DNA from: Bacteroidales bacterium
GTDB taxonomy: Bacteria; Bacteroidota; Bacteroidia; Bacteroidales; F082
DNA: 64,000 bases
Direction of reading: 5' to 3'
Assembly (NCBI GenBank): GCA_017549805.1
Contig: JAFYNJ010000008.1
Location: forward strand, 124,001 to 188,000
This document shows, one piece after another, positions 43,305-53,233 of this stretch. The notes under the pieces are model-generated. The model saw only the letters and a program-made list of their open reading frames with translations, did no database searches and was not told the DNA's origin. The stretch's first letter is position 1. Each line of letters opens with the position of its first letter. The position numbers and the translations under genes were made by a program.

Positions 43305-44199
43305 AGATATAGATGAACACGGCTGCCACGACGACCATCACACCGAGCAGTCCGTAGAATGCCCATTTCTTTTCCTGGAAGGGCAGATAGACGTTCATTC
43401 CGTAGAGACCGGTGATGAAGGTCAAAGGCAGGATGATGGACGAAATGATGGTGAGGATCTTCATCGTTTCGTTCGTCTTGTTGGTCTGCATCGAGTCGAA
43501 AGTTTGCGACAGGCCCTCGATCAACTCTTCGTAGTCCTCGGTCATATCCCATACCTTCTGGTAGTAGTCCAAGATGTTGCCCCAGTAGTCTTCCATGTAC
43601 TCCACATCCTCGGTAAAGCCTTTGATCTTGCCGTTTTCGAACATCTGGAAGAGACGCAACTGCGGCTTGAAGATGGTGTTGATCAGGATCAGGTTCTTAC
43701 GGGTGACCGAGATGCGTTCGATGATCTTGACTTGCTTTTCCTGGAGCAGCTCGCGGTTGATCAACTCCACGTCAAGGCCCACCTTTCGAAGGAGATAGAC
43801 AGACTCGGTAATCAGCTTCTCAAGGATGCGGTACAGCAGCTTGTCGGAGCTTTCGATGCTGACATCCTCCTCGTTTTGAAGCCTTTCCTCATACTCATTG
43901 AAGAGTTGCGACACGCCCCAAGGATTTTTCTCAATGGAGATAATGTAGTCCTGACCCCAGAAGAGTTTCACTTCCTTGATCTTCACGAACTTGTTCTGGC
44001 GATCGAAGTTGGGGAAATGCAGGATAAGGAAATAGTAGTCGTCGTAGATATCGATCTTGGGGCGTTGGTTGACCGACTTACAGTCTTCGATATCCAAGGG
44101 GTGGAAATGGAAACGGTCCAAGAGAAACTCAAAATCCTCCTCGCTCGGGTTGTTCAGATGGCGCCATGTGATATTGCCTATTTTGAGACTGTTGATCAT
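43282..44199 (-). CDS. corA: CorA-type magnesium/cobalt transporter
   Basis: The 305-residue protein has the large cytoplasmic domain (DFEFLLDRFHFHPLDIEDCK) and two C-terminal membrane helices. These flank the signature GLYGMNV, with the GMN selectivity filter near residue 270, followed by a basic tail KRRKWM. CorA pentamers import Mg2+ at the inner membrane. Length is a little shorter than E. coli CorA but normal for the Bacteroidota form. It overlaps waaA by 23 bases at the 3' end and has its own promoter. Confidence 0.95.
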   Translation of the reverse strand: MINSLKIGNITWRHLNNPSEEDFEFLLDRFHFHPLDIEDCKSVNQRPKIDIYDDYYFLILHFPNFDRQNKFVKIKEVKLFWGQDYIISIEKNPWGVSQLFNEYEERLQNEEDVSIESSDKLLYRILEKLITESVYLLRKVGLDVELINRELLQEKQVKIIERISVTRKNLILINTIFKPQLRLFQMFENGKIKGFTEDVEYMEDYWGNILDYYQKVWDMTEDYEELIEGLSQTFDSMQTNKTNETMKILTIISSIILPLTFITGLYGMNVYLPFQEKKWAFYGLLGVMVVVAAVFIYIFKRRKWM

Positions 44200-44228
44200 A
44201 ACCTATCCCCCCGTTTTATTTTGCGATG

Positions 44229-44236
44229 CAAAACTA
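44229..44236 (-). promoter_or_regulatory. Bacteroidota -7 element for corA
   Basis: The minus strand reads TAGTTTTG followed by C, 29 bases before the ATG. Confidence 0.5.
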
Positions 44237-44303
44237 AACAAAAAAAATTGAAAAAAAAGCTTTATTCTTCAAAAAAAACACGCTGTATTTAAGGCCAGTT
44301 TAC

Positions 44304-44311
44304 TATCTTTG
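44304..44311 (+). promoter_or_regulatory. Bacteroidota -7 element for the ruvA-sprA operon
   Basis: TATCTTTG followed by CAG lies 24 bases before the ruvA ATG at 44336. Confidence 0.65.
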
Positions 44312-44335
44312 CAGATTCAATCTATTGTGAGCCTC

Positions 44336-44917
44336 ATGTACGCTTTCATTTCTGGAAAAATAGCGGAGATAACACCGGCATACGCCATTCTCGACAACCA
44401 TGGCGTGGGTTATTTCATCAACATCACGCTCAACACTTTCACGGCCATCGGCGAGCAACAGGAAGTGAAGTTGTTCACCCATCTCCAAGTGCTTGAGGAC
44501 GCTCACAACCTGTTTGGTTTCTACACCGCGAAGGAACGCGACATGTTCGAGATGCTGATCACTGTCAGCGGCGTCGGTTGCAACACGGCCCGACTCATCC
44601 TTTCCTCGCTGACGGTCAACGAGCTCAGCACCGCCATTGCCAACGAGGACATCCGGACCATCCAAGCCGTGAAGGGCATCGGCAGCAAGACGGCACAGCG
44701 TCTTGTCGTGGACCTGAAAGACAAGGTGAAGAAAACCGACTACACCGAAGAGATCGTGGGAGCCGTTGACAACACCCTCAAGAACGAGGCGTTGTCGGCC
44801 TTGGTGATATTAGGCTTCAGCAAGAACGCCGCCAACAAGGCTCTCGACAAATTATTAAAACAAACGCCTGACGCTTCCGTGGAGGTTTTGATCCGTGAAG
44901 CCCTCAAGTTACTATGA
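44336..44917 (+). CDS. ruvA: Holliday junction branch migration protein RuvA
   Basis: RuvA binds four-way junctions and loads RuvB. The 194-residue protein has the N-terminal OB fold (MYAFISGKIAEITPAYAILD), helix-hairpin-helix motifs in the middle (LITVSGVGCNTARLILSSLT, TIQAVKGIGSKTAQRLVVDL) and the small C-terminal UBA-like domain that contacts RuvB (LSALVILGFSKNAANKAL). It is full length. Its stop overlaps the sprA ATG (ATGA), so the two are translationally coupled. The linkage ruvA-sprA is, as I recall, conserved in Bacteroidota. Confidence 0.96.
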   Translation: MYAFISGKIAEITPAYAILDNHGVGYFINITLNTFTAIGEQQEVKLFTHLQVLEDAHNLFGFYTAKERDMFEMLITVSGVGCNTARLILSSLTVNELSTAIANEDIRTIQAVKGIGSKTAQRLVVDLKDKVKKTDYTEEIVGAVDNTLKNEALSALVILGFSKNAANKALDKLLKQTPDASVEVLIREALKLL

Positions 44918-47900
44918 ACCGCATGAAACGACATATCATCCTGCTTTTCCTGTTGGCCATCCTGATTCCGGGATTCGCCCAACAACCCCAACAGAATCAA
45001 CAGCTGATCTATCCCATTCCCCAGGACCATGGAGATCCGATGCAGCAACTGTACAACCAGTCGCCGCTCTATCTCAGTGATCCTTCCAACATCACCCATG
45101 AGGTTTTCTACGACCCCATCACCGGCCAATACACCTTCAAGCACAAAATCGGCGACTTTGAATACACCACGCCGACCACCATGTCGCAGAAGGACTACTA
45201 TAACTACAAGAACCGCCAAGGCGTGATGGAATACTGGCGTGACCGCCGCATGCAGAACTCACGCTCCACCACCGACGGCAACTCCATCATCCCGCCGCTG
45301 TACATCGGCGGTGAGGCTTTCGACCTCATCTTCGGAAGCAACACCATCGACATCCGTCCCCAAGGCTCCGTTGACCTGACTTTCGGCATCAAGCACAACT
45401 ACCGCGGCGACCCGCAACTGACCCGACAAACGACCACCAATTTCGATTTCGACCAAGATATCCAGCTGAACGTCATCGCCAAGATCGGCGACAAAATCAA
45501 CTTCAACATCAACAAGAATACCAAGGCCACCTTCAATTACGAAGACCTGATGAAGTTGAAATACGAAGGCAAGGAAGACGAGATCATCCAGCTGCTCGAG
45601 GCCGGCGACGTCAGCTTCCCGTTGAACAGCACCCTGATCACGGGTACGCAACGGTTGTTCGGCTTGAAGTCGAAACTGAAATTCGGAAACACCTCGATCA
45701 CCTCCGTGGTGTCCTATCAGGAGAGCGAATCCAGGAATTTCGCCGTGCAAGGCGGTGCGCAAACCAGCGAATTCAACATCAGCTGCCTCGACTACGAAGA
45801 GAACCGCCACTTCTTCCTGAGCCAATACTTCAGGGACCAGTATGAAGCCGCCCTCTCCACGCTGCCGACGGTAACCTCAAGCATCAACATCACCAAGATC
45901 GAGGTCTGGGTGACCAACACGAACACCTCCACCCAAGACACCCGTAACATCTTGGCACTTACCGACTTGGGCGAAGGAAAAAATGCATGGATCTACAACA
46001 ACGAAATCACACCCGCCAATACAGCCACCATCTATCCACGCAACGGTGCCAACAACATGCTCTCACGCATCGACACCACCCAAATCCGCAGCATCAGCTC
46101 GGTGACCAACTACATGTCGGGCGACCCGTTGAGAATTGGCAAGCAAGGCTACATGGTTTCGGGCCGTGATTTCGAAAAGGTTGAAAATGCCCGCCGCTTG
46201 AGCAGCTCCGAATACTCGCTGAACTCCAAGTTGGGTTTCATCTCCTTGAACATCAACCTCAACTCCAACCAAACCTTGGCCGTCGCCTACCAATACACCA
46301 TCGTCGGCAGCGACCAGGTCTATCAAGTGGGTGAGTTCTCCGACCAAGGCATCAACACACCCCAGGTGCTGGTTGCCAAATTGCTGCGGGGCACTACGGT
46401 GAACACCTCCATGCCGATTTGGAACCTGATGATGAAGAACGTCTATAACATCAAGGCGTATCAGATCAGTTCCAACGACTTCATGCTCAACATCTTCTAC
46501 AACGGCAACTCCAACAGCACCCCGATGGGATATTTCACGGAAGGACCCGCCAATGTGAAAGGTGTTTCCCTGTTGCATCTGCTCGGGCTCGATAATTTGA
46601 CCCAGCAGAACAACCCCATCCCTGGCGGTGATGGCGTGTTCGACTTCATCAACGGGGCGCAGACCACAGGCGGTACCATCAACGCCGCCACAGGCCGCAT
46701 CTACTTCCCTGTATTGGAGCCGTTCGGAAGCCACTTGCGACAAGTCTTCTCCGAGAATGCCGAACTGGCCAACAAGTACGCCTACGACTCGTTATACACC
46801 ATGACAAAGACCTCCGCCGAACAGTTCTCCGAGAAGAACAAGTTCACATTGCAAGGCTATTATTCCTCGCAATCGGGCAGTGAGATCAGCTTGAACGCCA
46901 TGAACGTGGCCCAAGGCTCGGTCACCGTGACTGCCGGCGGCAGAACGTTGGTCGAGAATGTCGACTACACCGTCGATTACACCTTGGGACGTGTCTCCAT
47001 CATCAACGAAGGCATCTTGAATTCAGGCACCCCGATCAACATCTCGTTGGAGAGCAACTCGGGCTTCAGCGCCTTGAAGAAGACCTTCCTCGGGACGCGC
47101 ATCGAACATGAATTCGACAGAGACTTCCGTGTCGGCGGTACCGTACTCTATCTTGGCGAGAAGTCCTACACCCAAAAGATCAGCTATGGTGAAGAGGCCA
47201 TCGCCAACACCATCTATGGTTTCGACATGAGCTATGCTTCCGAAGTGCGTTGGCTCACCAACTTCATCGACAAGCTTCCCGGCATCAGCACCAAAGCCCC
47301 GTCAAGGATTCGTTTCGACGGGGAATTTGCACGGTTCATTCCCGGCTTGTCGAAATCGGTCAGCGAACGAGGCACCTCTTACATCGACGATTTCGAGGGT
47401 GCCAAGTCCACCATCGACTTGAGGCTGTTCAACCAATGGCATCTGGCCAGTACGCCGCAGCACCAAACCGACCTCTTCCCTGAAGCATCGCCCAATACTG
47501 GTCTGTCGTATGGCAAGAACAGGGCAAAGCTCTCTTGGTACACCATCGACCAGAACGTGTTCTACGATCGTAGCACCACCATCAGGCCTAAGAACATCAC
47601 CAGCGACGAATTGTCAAGACATAGTGTTAGACAGGTGTTGGAAACCGAGATCTTCCCCACCAAGGACATCGTCGCGGGTACTCCCACCAACATCTCGGTG
47701 CTCAACCTTGCTTTCTTCCCAACCGACAGGGGTCCATACAACTACGACGTGATGCCAAGCCAATATTCAGCAGGTGTGGATGAAGACGGCGAACTGTACG
47801 ATCCGCAGTCACGCTGGGCAGGTATTATGAGAAAGATGGAGACCACCGATTTCGAGGCCACCAACATCGAATACATCGAGTTCTGGATGATGGATCCTTT

Positions 47901-50900
47901 TGCCGATCCAGAATACCAGAACAATCCCGGCAAGCTCTATTTCAACCTCGGTGACATCTCCGAGGATGTGCTCCGCGACGGCCGCAAGTATTACGAGAAC
48001 GGCATGCCAGAAAACGAACAGATTGTCAATGTTGACACCACGATGTGGGGCCGCATCCCCACCATGCAGGACTTGGTGGGCACGTTCAGCACCAATCCCG
48101 ATGCCCGTCAGTTCCAGGACGTCGGTTACGACGGTCTTCGCGATGTGGATGAGCGCAGTTTCTTCGAAAGCAACTACCTGAGTGTGATCCGAAGCCAATA
48201 TGGCGAGGGCTCGGCAGCCTACCAGAAGGCACTGGAAGACCCGTCAAGCGACAACTACCATCACTTCAGGAGCTCCGATTGGAACAACGATGAGCTTCAC
48301 AGCAGCATCATCGAAAGATACAAATACTACAACGGCACGGAAGGCAACTCTCCTTCGGAGAACCAGCGCGAGGAGAACTATTCCACCAGCAACACCACCC
48401 TGCCCGATGGCGAAGACATCAACTCCGACAACACCTTGAGCGAATCCGAGCGCTATTACCAATATGAAATCGAGTTGGATCCCAACAAGATGGAGGTCGG
48501 ACAAAACCACATCGCCGACATCTATGAGGCCAGCGGCATCATGTTGGCCAACGGCCAGACCGGCAGCGTGAAATGGTACCAGTTCAGGATCCCCGTCAGG
48601 CAACCCGACAGGGTTATCGGCAGCATCGAGGACTTCTCCTCCATCCGTTTCATGAGAATGTTCGTCAGAGGCTTCCAGAGACCCGTTGTGTTGCGTTTCG
48701 CCACCCTCAACCTCGTCAAGGGAGAATGGAGAACCTACACCCAGAGCATCCAGGCTCCTGGCGAATACCAGCCTAACGATATCGCCAACGGCACCACCAT
48801 GGACATTTCCGCGGTGAACATCGAGGAAAACGGCCGCCGTTCGCCCGTCCCGTACGTCATTCCTCCTGGAATCGTGCAGGAGCAACTGGTAGGCGCCACC
48901 GCCGTTACCAAACTCAACGAACAGGCATTGCAGATGACCGTGCAGAACTTAGTTGACGGCGACGGCAGGGCCATCTACAAGACCGCTGACTTCGACTTGA
49001 GGCAATACAAATACCTCAAGATGTTCGTCCATGCCGAACAAGCCAAGGAAGACCAAGTGCTCAACGACCAAGATCTTACTGTGTTCATGCGTATCGGTAC
49101 GGACTTCACGGAAAACTACTACGAATACGAGATCCCGTTGCAAGTGACGCCTTGGGGAACGCCTTACACCTACAAGGGAGACGAGAACGGAGGCATCTGG
49201 CCTGAAATCAACAATATCGAGATCCTCTTGGAAGACCTCGTGACCGTGAAGACCAACCGCAACGCCGCCATGAACCAGCCCGGCAGCAATGTCAGGTTGA
49301 ATTTCATCTATTCCGAGCGCTTCAAGAAAGGCCATGTGAACGGCAAGGATTACTACCATACCATCAAGGTCATCGGTAACCCGAGTATCAGCGATGTGGA
49401 GGCCATCATGATCGGTATCAGGAACCCCAAACGGCAGAGCCTCGACAACAACAACGACGATGGCGAGAACAAGAGCGCCGTCATCTGGATCAACGAGCTT
49501 CGTCTCACCGACTTGAGCAGCAATGGAGGCTATGCCGGAACGGGACGCGTGGAAGCCACGTTGGCCGACTTAGGACGCGTCGTGGTTAGTGGATCCTACC
49601 GTTCAGGCGGATTCGGAGCGCTCGACAGCGACATTATCGACAACACCTTCGAGGCCAATTCACAATTCAACGTTTCAACCGATCTTGAGCTTGGTAAATT
49701 CGTTGAAAACAGCGGACTTAAGCTTCCGCTCCACGTGGATTACGGAAAGAACGTGACCACCCCGTTGTACAATCCTTACGATCCCGATGTCAAGCTCAGC
49801 GATGCACTATCCATCATGAACACCCCGAGGGAAAGAGACTCCCTGACTTCCATCGTGCACAACATGACCCAATACAAGAACATCAATTTGATGAATGTCA
49901 GGAAGGAGCGTACCACGAGAAATCGCAACAGGCGCAGTGAGGGCAACAAGGAAGAGTCAACGGGCAACACCAGAGATCCCAACAGAGGCTTGGGACGTGG
50001 CAACATGCCCACCGTCCACATCTATGACATCGAGAACTTCAACTTCTCGTTCTCCTACAGCGAAACCAACCAGGAAAACACCGACATCCAATATTTCAAC
50101 CAAAAGACCTACCGAGGTAGTTTGGGTTACAACTTCGTGAACAACCCGAAGAACGTTGCACCTTTCTCCAAGGCAAAATGGGCTTCAAAGTCCTATCTCG
50201 CCTTGATCAAGGACATCAACTTCTACTACATGCCCAAGAGCATCTCGTTCAACACTGAGATGAATCGCTTCTATTCTGAAAAGTTGATGCGCAACAAGAG
50301 TGGCGGCGAGATCATCATCAACCCAACTTATTCCAAGCAATGGGATTGGAACCGCAATTTCCAATTCAGATATGACCTGACCAAGGGATTGAGCCTTGAA
50401 TATGCCGCACAAGCCCAAGCCTATGTGTACGAACCTGCCGGCAACCCCGACAAAGGCACTGAGGAATGGCAACTCTACCAGGACACCGTCAAACGCGAGT
50501 TGCGCAACTTGGGTACGATGTCACGGTTCAACCAGAACGTCAATGTCAACTACACCATTCCCATCAACAAGCTTCCGCTGTTGAATTGGGTTACTGCCAC
50601 GGCAAGTTATCAAGGCCAGTATTTCTGGACCGCTTCGGCACAATCCATCCAAGACCGGTTGGGCAACACCATTGAGAACTCGAACACCATCCAAGGCAAC
50701 GCAACCCTCGACTTCACCAAGATCTACAACTCCATCCCCTATCTGAAGAAGCTCAGCACTCCTGCCAAGAGGAACAACAAGTCCCAAAGCGACAAAAAAG
50801 CGTCGAAGACGGATAAAGACATGAAATCCGACAGCACTTCGGTGAAATCCAAAGACGATAAAGAGCTGAAAGGCAACTTCCTCCTCGACGGTGCATTGAG

Positions 50901-52281
50901 AATCCTCACTTTGGTCAAGAGAGCCACGGCCACCTATTCCTTGAATGGTGGGCAGACCCTACCGGGATTCATGCCAAAACCGAAGTATTTCGGCATGAGC
51001 AACGGGGAATGGGCTCCCGGATGGGATTTCGTTGTCGGCGCCCCAGGAGAAATCTACGACAAGGCGGTGAACAGCGGCTGGCTGACGCTCGACTCCATCT
51101 TGAGCGATCCTTACATCAAGAGAAGCACCGAGACCTTCAACTACCGTGTCAATTGCGAGCCGTTACAAGGGTTCAAGCTGGACATCCAAGGCAACATGAC
51201 CTATGCCGAGAACTACCAGCATTATTTCAGGGCCAACAATTTCGGCAACTTCGAGATCTTCACCCCAACCAATGGCGGTAACTTCTCCTCCTCAACCATG
51301 CTGATCAAGACGGCATTTACCAAGGATTACGGTGACGACAGCGACGGATCGCCCATCTTCGACCAGATGCTGGCCAACAGGTCCGTTATCGCCGACCGCA
51401 TTGCCAAGAACAATCCGCAATGGGTCGCCAATGTCAACGACTACTACTTCGACACCATTGCCGGCGACTACTTCCCACGAGGCTACAACGCCTCCTCCAT
51501 GGAAGTGTTGCTGTACTCCTTCTTGGCAGCTTACCAAGGACAAGACGCCTCCAAGATCACCCTCTCCCCCTTCCAAAAGATTCCGTTCCCGAACTGGACG
51601 GTGACCTATAACGGCTTGTCAAACATCCCATCGATCAGCGCCGTCTTCAAGACTGTCAACATCACCCACTCCTACCGCTCAACCTACACCATCAGCAATT
51701 GGGCCAGCAACGTCTATTACGATGCCAACAATCCCATCCAAACCTACGAGAACTCCTCTAACATCATACCGAGAATCGACATCAACCAGATCGTCCTCAA
51801 CGAGCAGTTCATGCCTTTGGTCGGTGTGGACGTAGGCTTCCAGAATTCCATGACCTGCAATGTGCAGTACAAGAAATCGAGATCCTTGACCATGAGCTTC
51901 TCCAACAACCAGCTCACTGAGGTCAATGGAAGAGAGATTGTCGTCGGCGCCGGTTACCGTTTCAAGGGGCTCACCTTCAATATCATGTCGTTGACTGGCG
52001 GCAACAGCAGGAAGACTGTCAAGAACGACTTGGTGCTGAAGATCGACCTGGGATTCAAGAAAGACAAGACCATCCTCCGCCGTATCGACGAGAACAACAA
52101 CCAGGTGTCGGCAGGTCAGAACAAGATCAACATCTATATCACCGGCGACTACCAGTTCAGCGCGCGTCTCAGCGCCCAAGCCTTCTTCAAGCGCGACATG
52201 AACACCCCGTTTGTATCGACTTCCTTCCCGACGGCCACGACCTTCGCAGGCTTGATGTTCCGCTTCAATCTCGCCCAATAA
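44914..52281 (+). CDS. sprA: Type IX secretion system translocon SprA (Sov)
   Basis: SprA is the giant 36-strand outer-membrane barrel through which all T9SS cargo leaves the cell. The 2455-residue product is close in size to Flavobacterium SprA and Porphyromonas Sov. A signal peptide covers about residues 1-25 (MKRHIILLFLLAILIPGFA). Recognisable conserved parts include GSVDLTFGIKHNYRGDPQLT near the N-terminus, RGTSYIDDFEGAKSTIDL, LNLAFFPTDRGPYNYDV and the barrel end TFAGLMFRFNLAQ. Two polar, charged loops without strands lie at about residues 1662-1698 (Arg/Asn-rich) and 1947-1987 (Lys/Ser/Asp-rich). The first two Met codons are both possible starts. The Plug protein is at 10095 and five cargo-type proteins lie in the window. 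Confidence 0.97.
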   Translation: MNRMKRHIILLFLLAILIPGFAQQPQQNQQLIYPIPQDHGDPMQQLYNQSPLYLSDPSNITHEVFYDPITGQYTFKHKIGDFEYTTPTTMSQKDYYNYKNRQGVMEYWRDRRMQNSRSTTDGNSIIPPLYIGGEAFDLIFGSNTIDIRPQGSVDLTFGIKHNYRGDPQLTRQTTTNFDFDQDIQLNVIAKIGDKINFNINKNTKATFNYEDLMKLKYEGKEDEIIQLLEAGDVSFPLNSTLITGTQRLFGLKSKLKFGNTSITSVVSYQESESRNFAVQGGAQTSEFNISCLDYEENRHFFLSQYFRDQYEAALSTLPTVTSSINITKIEVWVTNTNTSTQDTRNILALTDLGEGKNAWIYNNEITPANTATIYPRNGANNMLSRIDTTQIRSISSVTNYMSGDPLRIGKQGYMVSGRDFEKVENARRLSSSEYSLNSKLGFISLNINLNSNQTLAVAYQYTIVGSDQVYQVGEFSDQGINTPQVLVAKLLRGTTVNTSMPIWNLMMKNVYNIKAYQISSNDFMLNIFYNGNSNSTPMGYFTEGPANVKGVSLLHLLGLDNLTQQNNPIPGGDGVFDFINGAQTTGGTINAATGRIYFPVLEPFGSHLRQVFSENAELANKYAYDSLYTMTKTSAEQFSEKNKFTLQGYYSSQSGSEISLNAMNVAQGSVTVTAGGRTLVENVDYTVDYTLGRVSIINEGILNSGTPINISLESNSGFSALKKTFLGTRIEHEFDRDFRVGGTVLYLGEKSYTQKISYGEEAIANTIYGFDMSYASEVRWLTNFIDKLPGISTKAPSRIRFDGEFARFIPGLSKSVSERGTSYIDDFEGAKSTIDLRLFNQWHLASTPQHQTDLFPEASPNTGLSYGKNRAKLSWYTIDQNVFYDRSTTIRPKNITSDELSRHSVRQVLETEIFPTKDIVAGTPTNISVLNLAFFPTDRGPYNYDVMPSQYSAGVDEDGELYDPQSRWAGIMRKMETTDFEATNIEYIEFWMMDPFADPEYQNNPGKLYFNLGDISEDVLRDGRKYYENGMPENEQIVNVDTTMWGRIPTMQDLVGTFSTNPDARQFQDVGYDGLRDVDERSFFESNYLSVIRSQYGEGSAAYQKALEDPSSDNYHHFRSSDWNNDELHSSIIERYKYYNGTEGNSPSENQREENYSTSNTTLPDGEDINSDNTLSESERYYQYEIELDPNKMEVGQNHIADIYEASGIMLANGQTGSVKWYQFRIPVRQPDRVIGSIEDFSSIRFMRMFVRGFQRPVVLRFATLNLVKGEWRTYTQSIQAPGEYQPNDIANGTTMDISAVNIEENGRRSPVPYVIPPGIVQEQLVGATAVTKLNEQALQMTVQNLVDGDGRAIYKTADFDLRQYKYLKMFVHAEQAKEDQVLNDQDLTVFMRIGTDFTENYYEYEIPLQVTPWGTPYTYKGDENGGIWPEINNIEILLEDLVTVKTNRNAAMNQPGSNVRLNFIYSERFKKGHVNGKDYYHTIKVIGNPSISDVEAIMIGIRNPKRQSLDNNNDDGENKSAVIWINELRLTDLSSNGGYAGTGRVEATLADLGRVVVSGSYRSGGFGALDSDIIDNTFEANSQFNVSTDLELGKFVENSGLKLPLHVDYGKNVTTPLYNPYDPDVKLSDALSIMNTPRERDSLTSIVHNMTQYKNINLMNVRKERTTRNRNRRSEGNKEESTGNTRDPNRGLGRGNMPTVHIYDIENFNFSFSYSETNQENTDIQYFNQKTYRGSLGYNFVNNPKNVAPFSKAKWASKSYLALIKDINFYYMPKSISFNTEMNRFYSEKLMRNKSGGEIIINPTYSKQWDWNRNFQFRYDLTKGLSLEYAAQAQAYVYEPAGNPDKGTEEWQLYQDTVKRELRNLGTMSRFNQNVNVNYTIPINKLPLLNWVTATASYQGQYFWTASAQSIQDRLGNTIENSNTIQGNATLDFTKIYNSIPYLKKLSTPAKRNNKSQSDKKASKTDKDMKSDSTSVKSKDDKELKGNFLLDGALRILTLVKRATATYSLNGGQTLPGFMPKPKYFGMSNGEWAPGWDFVVGAPGEIYDKAVNSGWLTLDSILSDPYIKRSTETFNYRVNCEPLQGFKLDIQGNMTYAENYQHYFRANNFGNFEIFTPTNGGNFSSSTMLIKTAFTKDYGDDSDGSPIFDQMLANRSVIADRIAKNNPQWVANVNDYYFDTIAGDYFPRGYNASSMEVLLYSFLAAYQGQDASKITLSPFQKIPFPNWTVTYNGLSNIPSISAVFKTVNITHSYRSTYTISNWASNVYYDANNPIQTYENSSNIIPRIDINQIVLNEQFMPLVGVDVGFQNSMTCNVQYKKSRSLTMSFSNNQLTEVNGREIVVGAGYRFKGLTFNIMSLTGGNSRKTVKNDLVLKIDLGFKKDKTILRRIDENNNQVSAGQNKINIYITGDYQFSARLSAQAFFKRDMNTPFVSTSFPTATTFAGLMFRFNLAQ

Positions 52282-52320
52282 GTTTTTTTGGAGGAATGTG
52301 TGAAGCAAGCATTTAATTTG

Positions 52321-52328
52321 TAATTTTG
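52321..52328 (+). promoter_or_regulatory. Bacteroidota -7 element for gcvH
   Basis: TAATTTTG lies 36 bases before the gcvH ATG in the 83-base gap after sprA, so gcvH can be expressed independently of the ruvA-sprA transcript. Confidence 0.55.
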
Positions 52329-52364
52329 ACCACTTAAAAAACTAACAGTTTAACAAATAAGAAA

Positions 52365-52754
52365 ATGAATATTCTAACTAACCTGAAGTACACGAAAGAC
52401 GATGAATGGATCCGTCTGGAAGGCGAATTCGGCTACATCGGCATCACTGATTATGCACAACACGAACTGGGTGACATCACCTTTGTCGACATCGACCCCG
52501 ACCTCGTTGGCGAGACCCTCGACGCCGAGGAAGTATTCGGCGCCGTTGAGGCCGTCAAGACCTCTGCCGAGCTGATGATGCCCGTCGCCGGCGAAGTCGT
52601 CGAAGTCAACGAAACCCTCGCTGACGAAGAAAACGCCAAGCTGGTCAACACCGATCCTTACGGCGAAGGCTGGATGCTGAAGATCAAGGTGAGCAACATC
52701 GCCGACATGGACAACCTCCTCGACGCTGCCGCTTACGAAGAGAAGATCAAGTAA
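52365..52754 (+). CDS. gcvH: Glycine cleavage system H protein
   Basis: GcvH carries the aminomethyl group on a lipoyl arm between the P, T and L proteins. The 129-residue protein contains VEAVKTSAELMMPVAGEVVE, with the lipoylated lysine at residue 65. The N-terminal part HDEWIR is represented here by DDEWIRLEGEFGYIGITDYA. Length and motif are standard. The partners gcvP and gcvT are not in the window. Codon use is strongly biased to C-ending codons, which suggests high expression. A VanZ-like gene follows after 9 bases. Confidence 0.96.
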   Translation: MNILTNLKYTKDDEWIRLEGEFGYIGITDYAQHELGDITFVDIDPDLVGETLDAEEVFGAVEAVKTSAELMMPVAGEVVEVNETLADEENAKLVNTDPYGEGWMLKIKVSNIADMDNLLDAAAYEEKIK

Positions 52755-52763
52755 CCTTTCCCT

Positions 52764-53177
52764 TTGGACAGATTCACAAGAAATAGTTACCCGGGAGTCC
52801 TTTGTGCATTGGTGATCCTCGTGCTTACAGGGCTGCCGGGTTCTTGTTTTCCCAAGGTCAAGCCCACCATCGGACTCGACAAGGTAGCCCACCTGCTCAT
52901 GTACCTGGGCTTTGCCTTCATCACGCTGTGGGGCTACCGCAAGCCCTTCCAGGAAAACGGGAAAAGCTACCGACGCAAAGCACTATGGCTTACGCTGGCC
53001 ATCGGCATCGTGTTCGGCGCACTCACCGAAATCATGCAGGAAAAGCTGGTTCCCTCACGCATCGGAAGCGTTTATGACTGGATCGCCGACATCATCGGGA
53101 GCATTATTGGAGTGACGGCCTATTATTTTTTCAATCGAAATGGAAATAATTTGAAAAATGAGTCGTTACATAAATAA
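52764..53177 (+). CDS. VanZ-like family membrane protein
   Basis: This 137-residue protein has about four membrane helices and the family pattern KPTIGLDKVAHLLMYLGFAF, ALTEIMQ and IGSVYDWIADIIGSIIGVTA. VanZ-like proteins are small integral membrane proteins; a few influence glycopeptide resistance, but most have unknown function, so no resistance is implied. The start is a TTG nine bases after the gcvH stop; no in-frame ATG occurs before the first helix, so the exact start is uncertain. It probably shares the gcvH transcript. In F. johnsoniae a gene of this type is, as I recall, also close to sprA. Confidence 0.8.
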   Translation: MDRFTRNSYPGVLCALVILVLTGLPGSCFPKVKPTIGLDKVAHLLMYLGFAFITLWGYRKPFQENGKSYRRKALWLTLAIGIVFGALTEIMQEKLVPSRIGSVYDWIADIIGSIIGVTAYYFFNRNGNNLKNESLHK

Positions 53178-53233
53178 ATAATTACTAATTTCGCAACGGA
53201 AAAATTTGCGAATTATTAAAAACACTATAACCA

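Noticed and set aside
52764-53177. Glycopeptide resistance function for the VanZ-like gene
   Set aside because: No vanA, vanH, vanX or regulatory gene is near, and most family members are unrelated to resistance.
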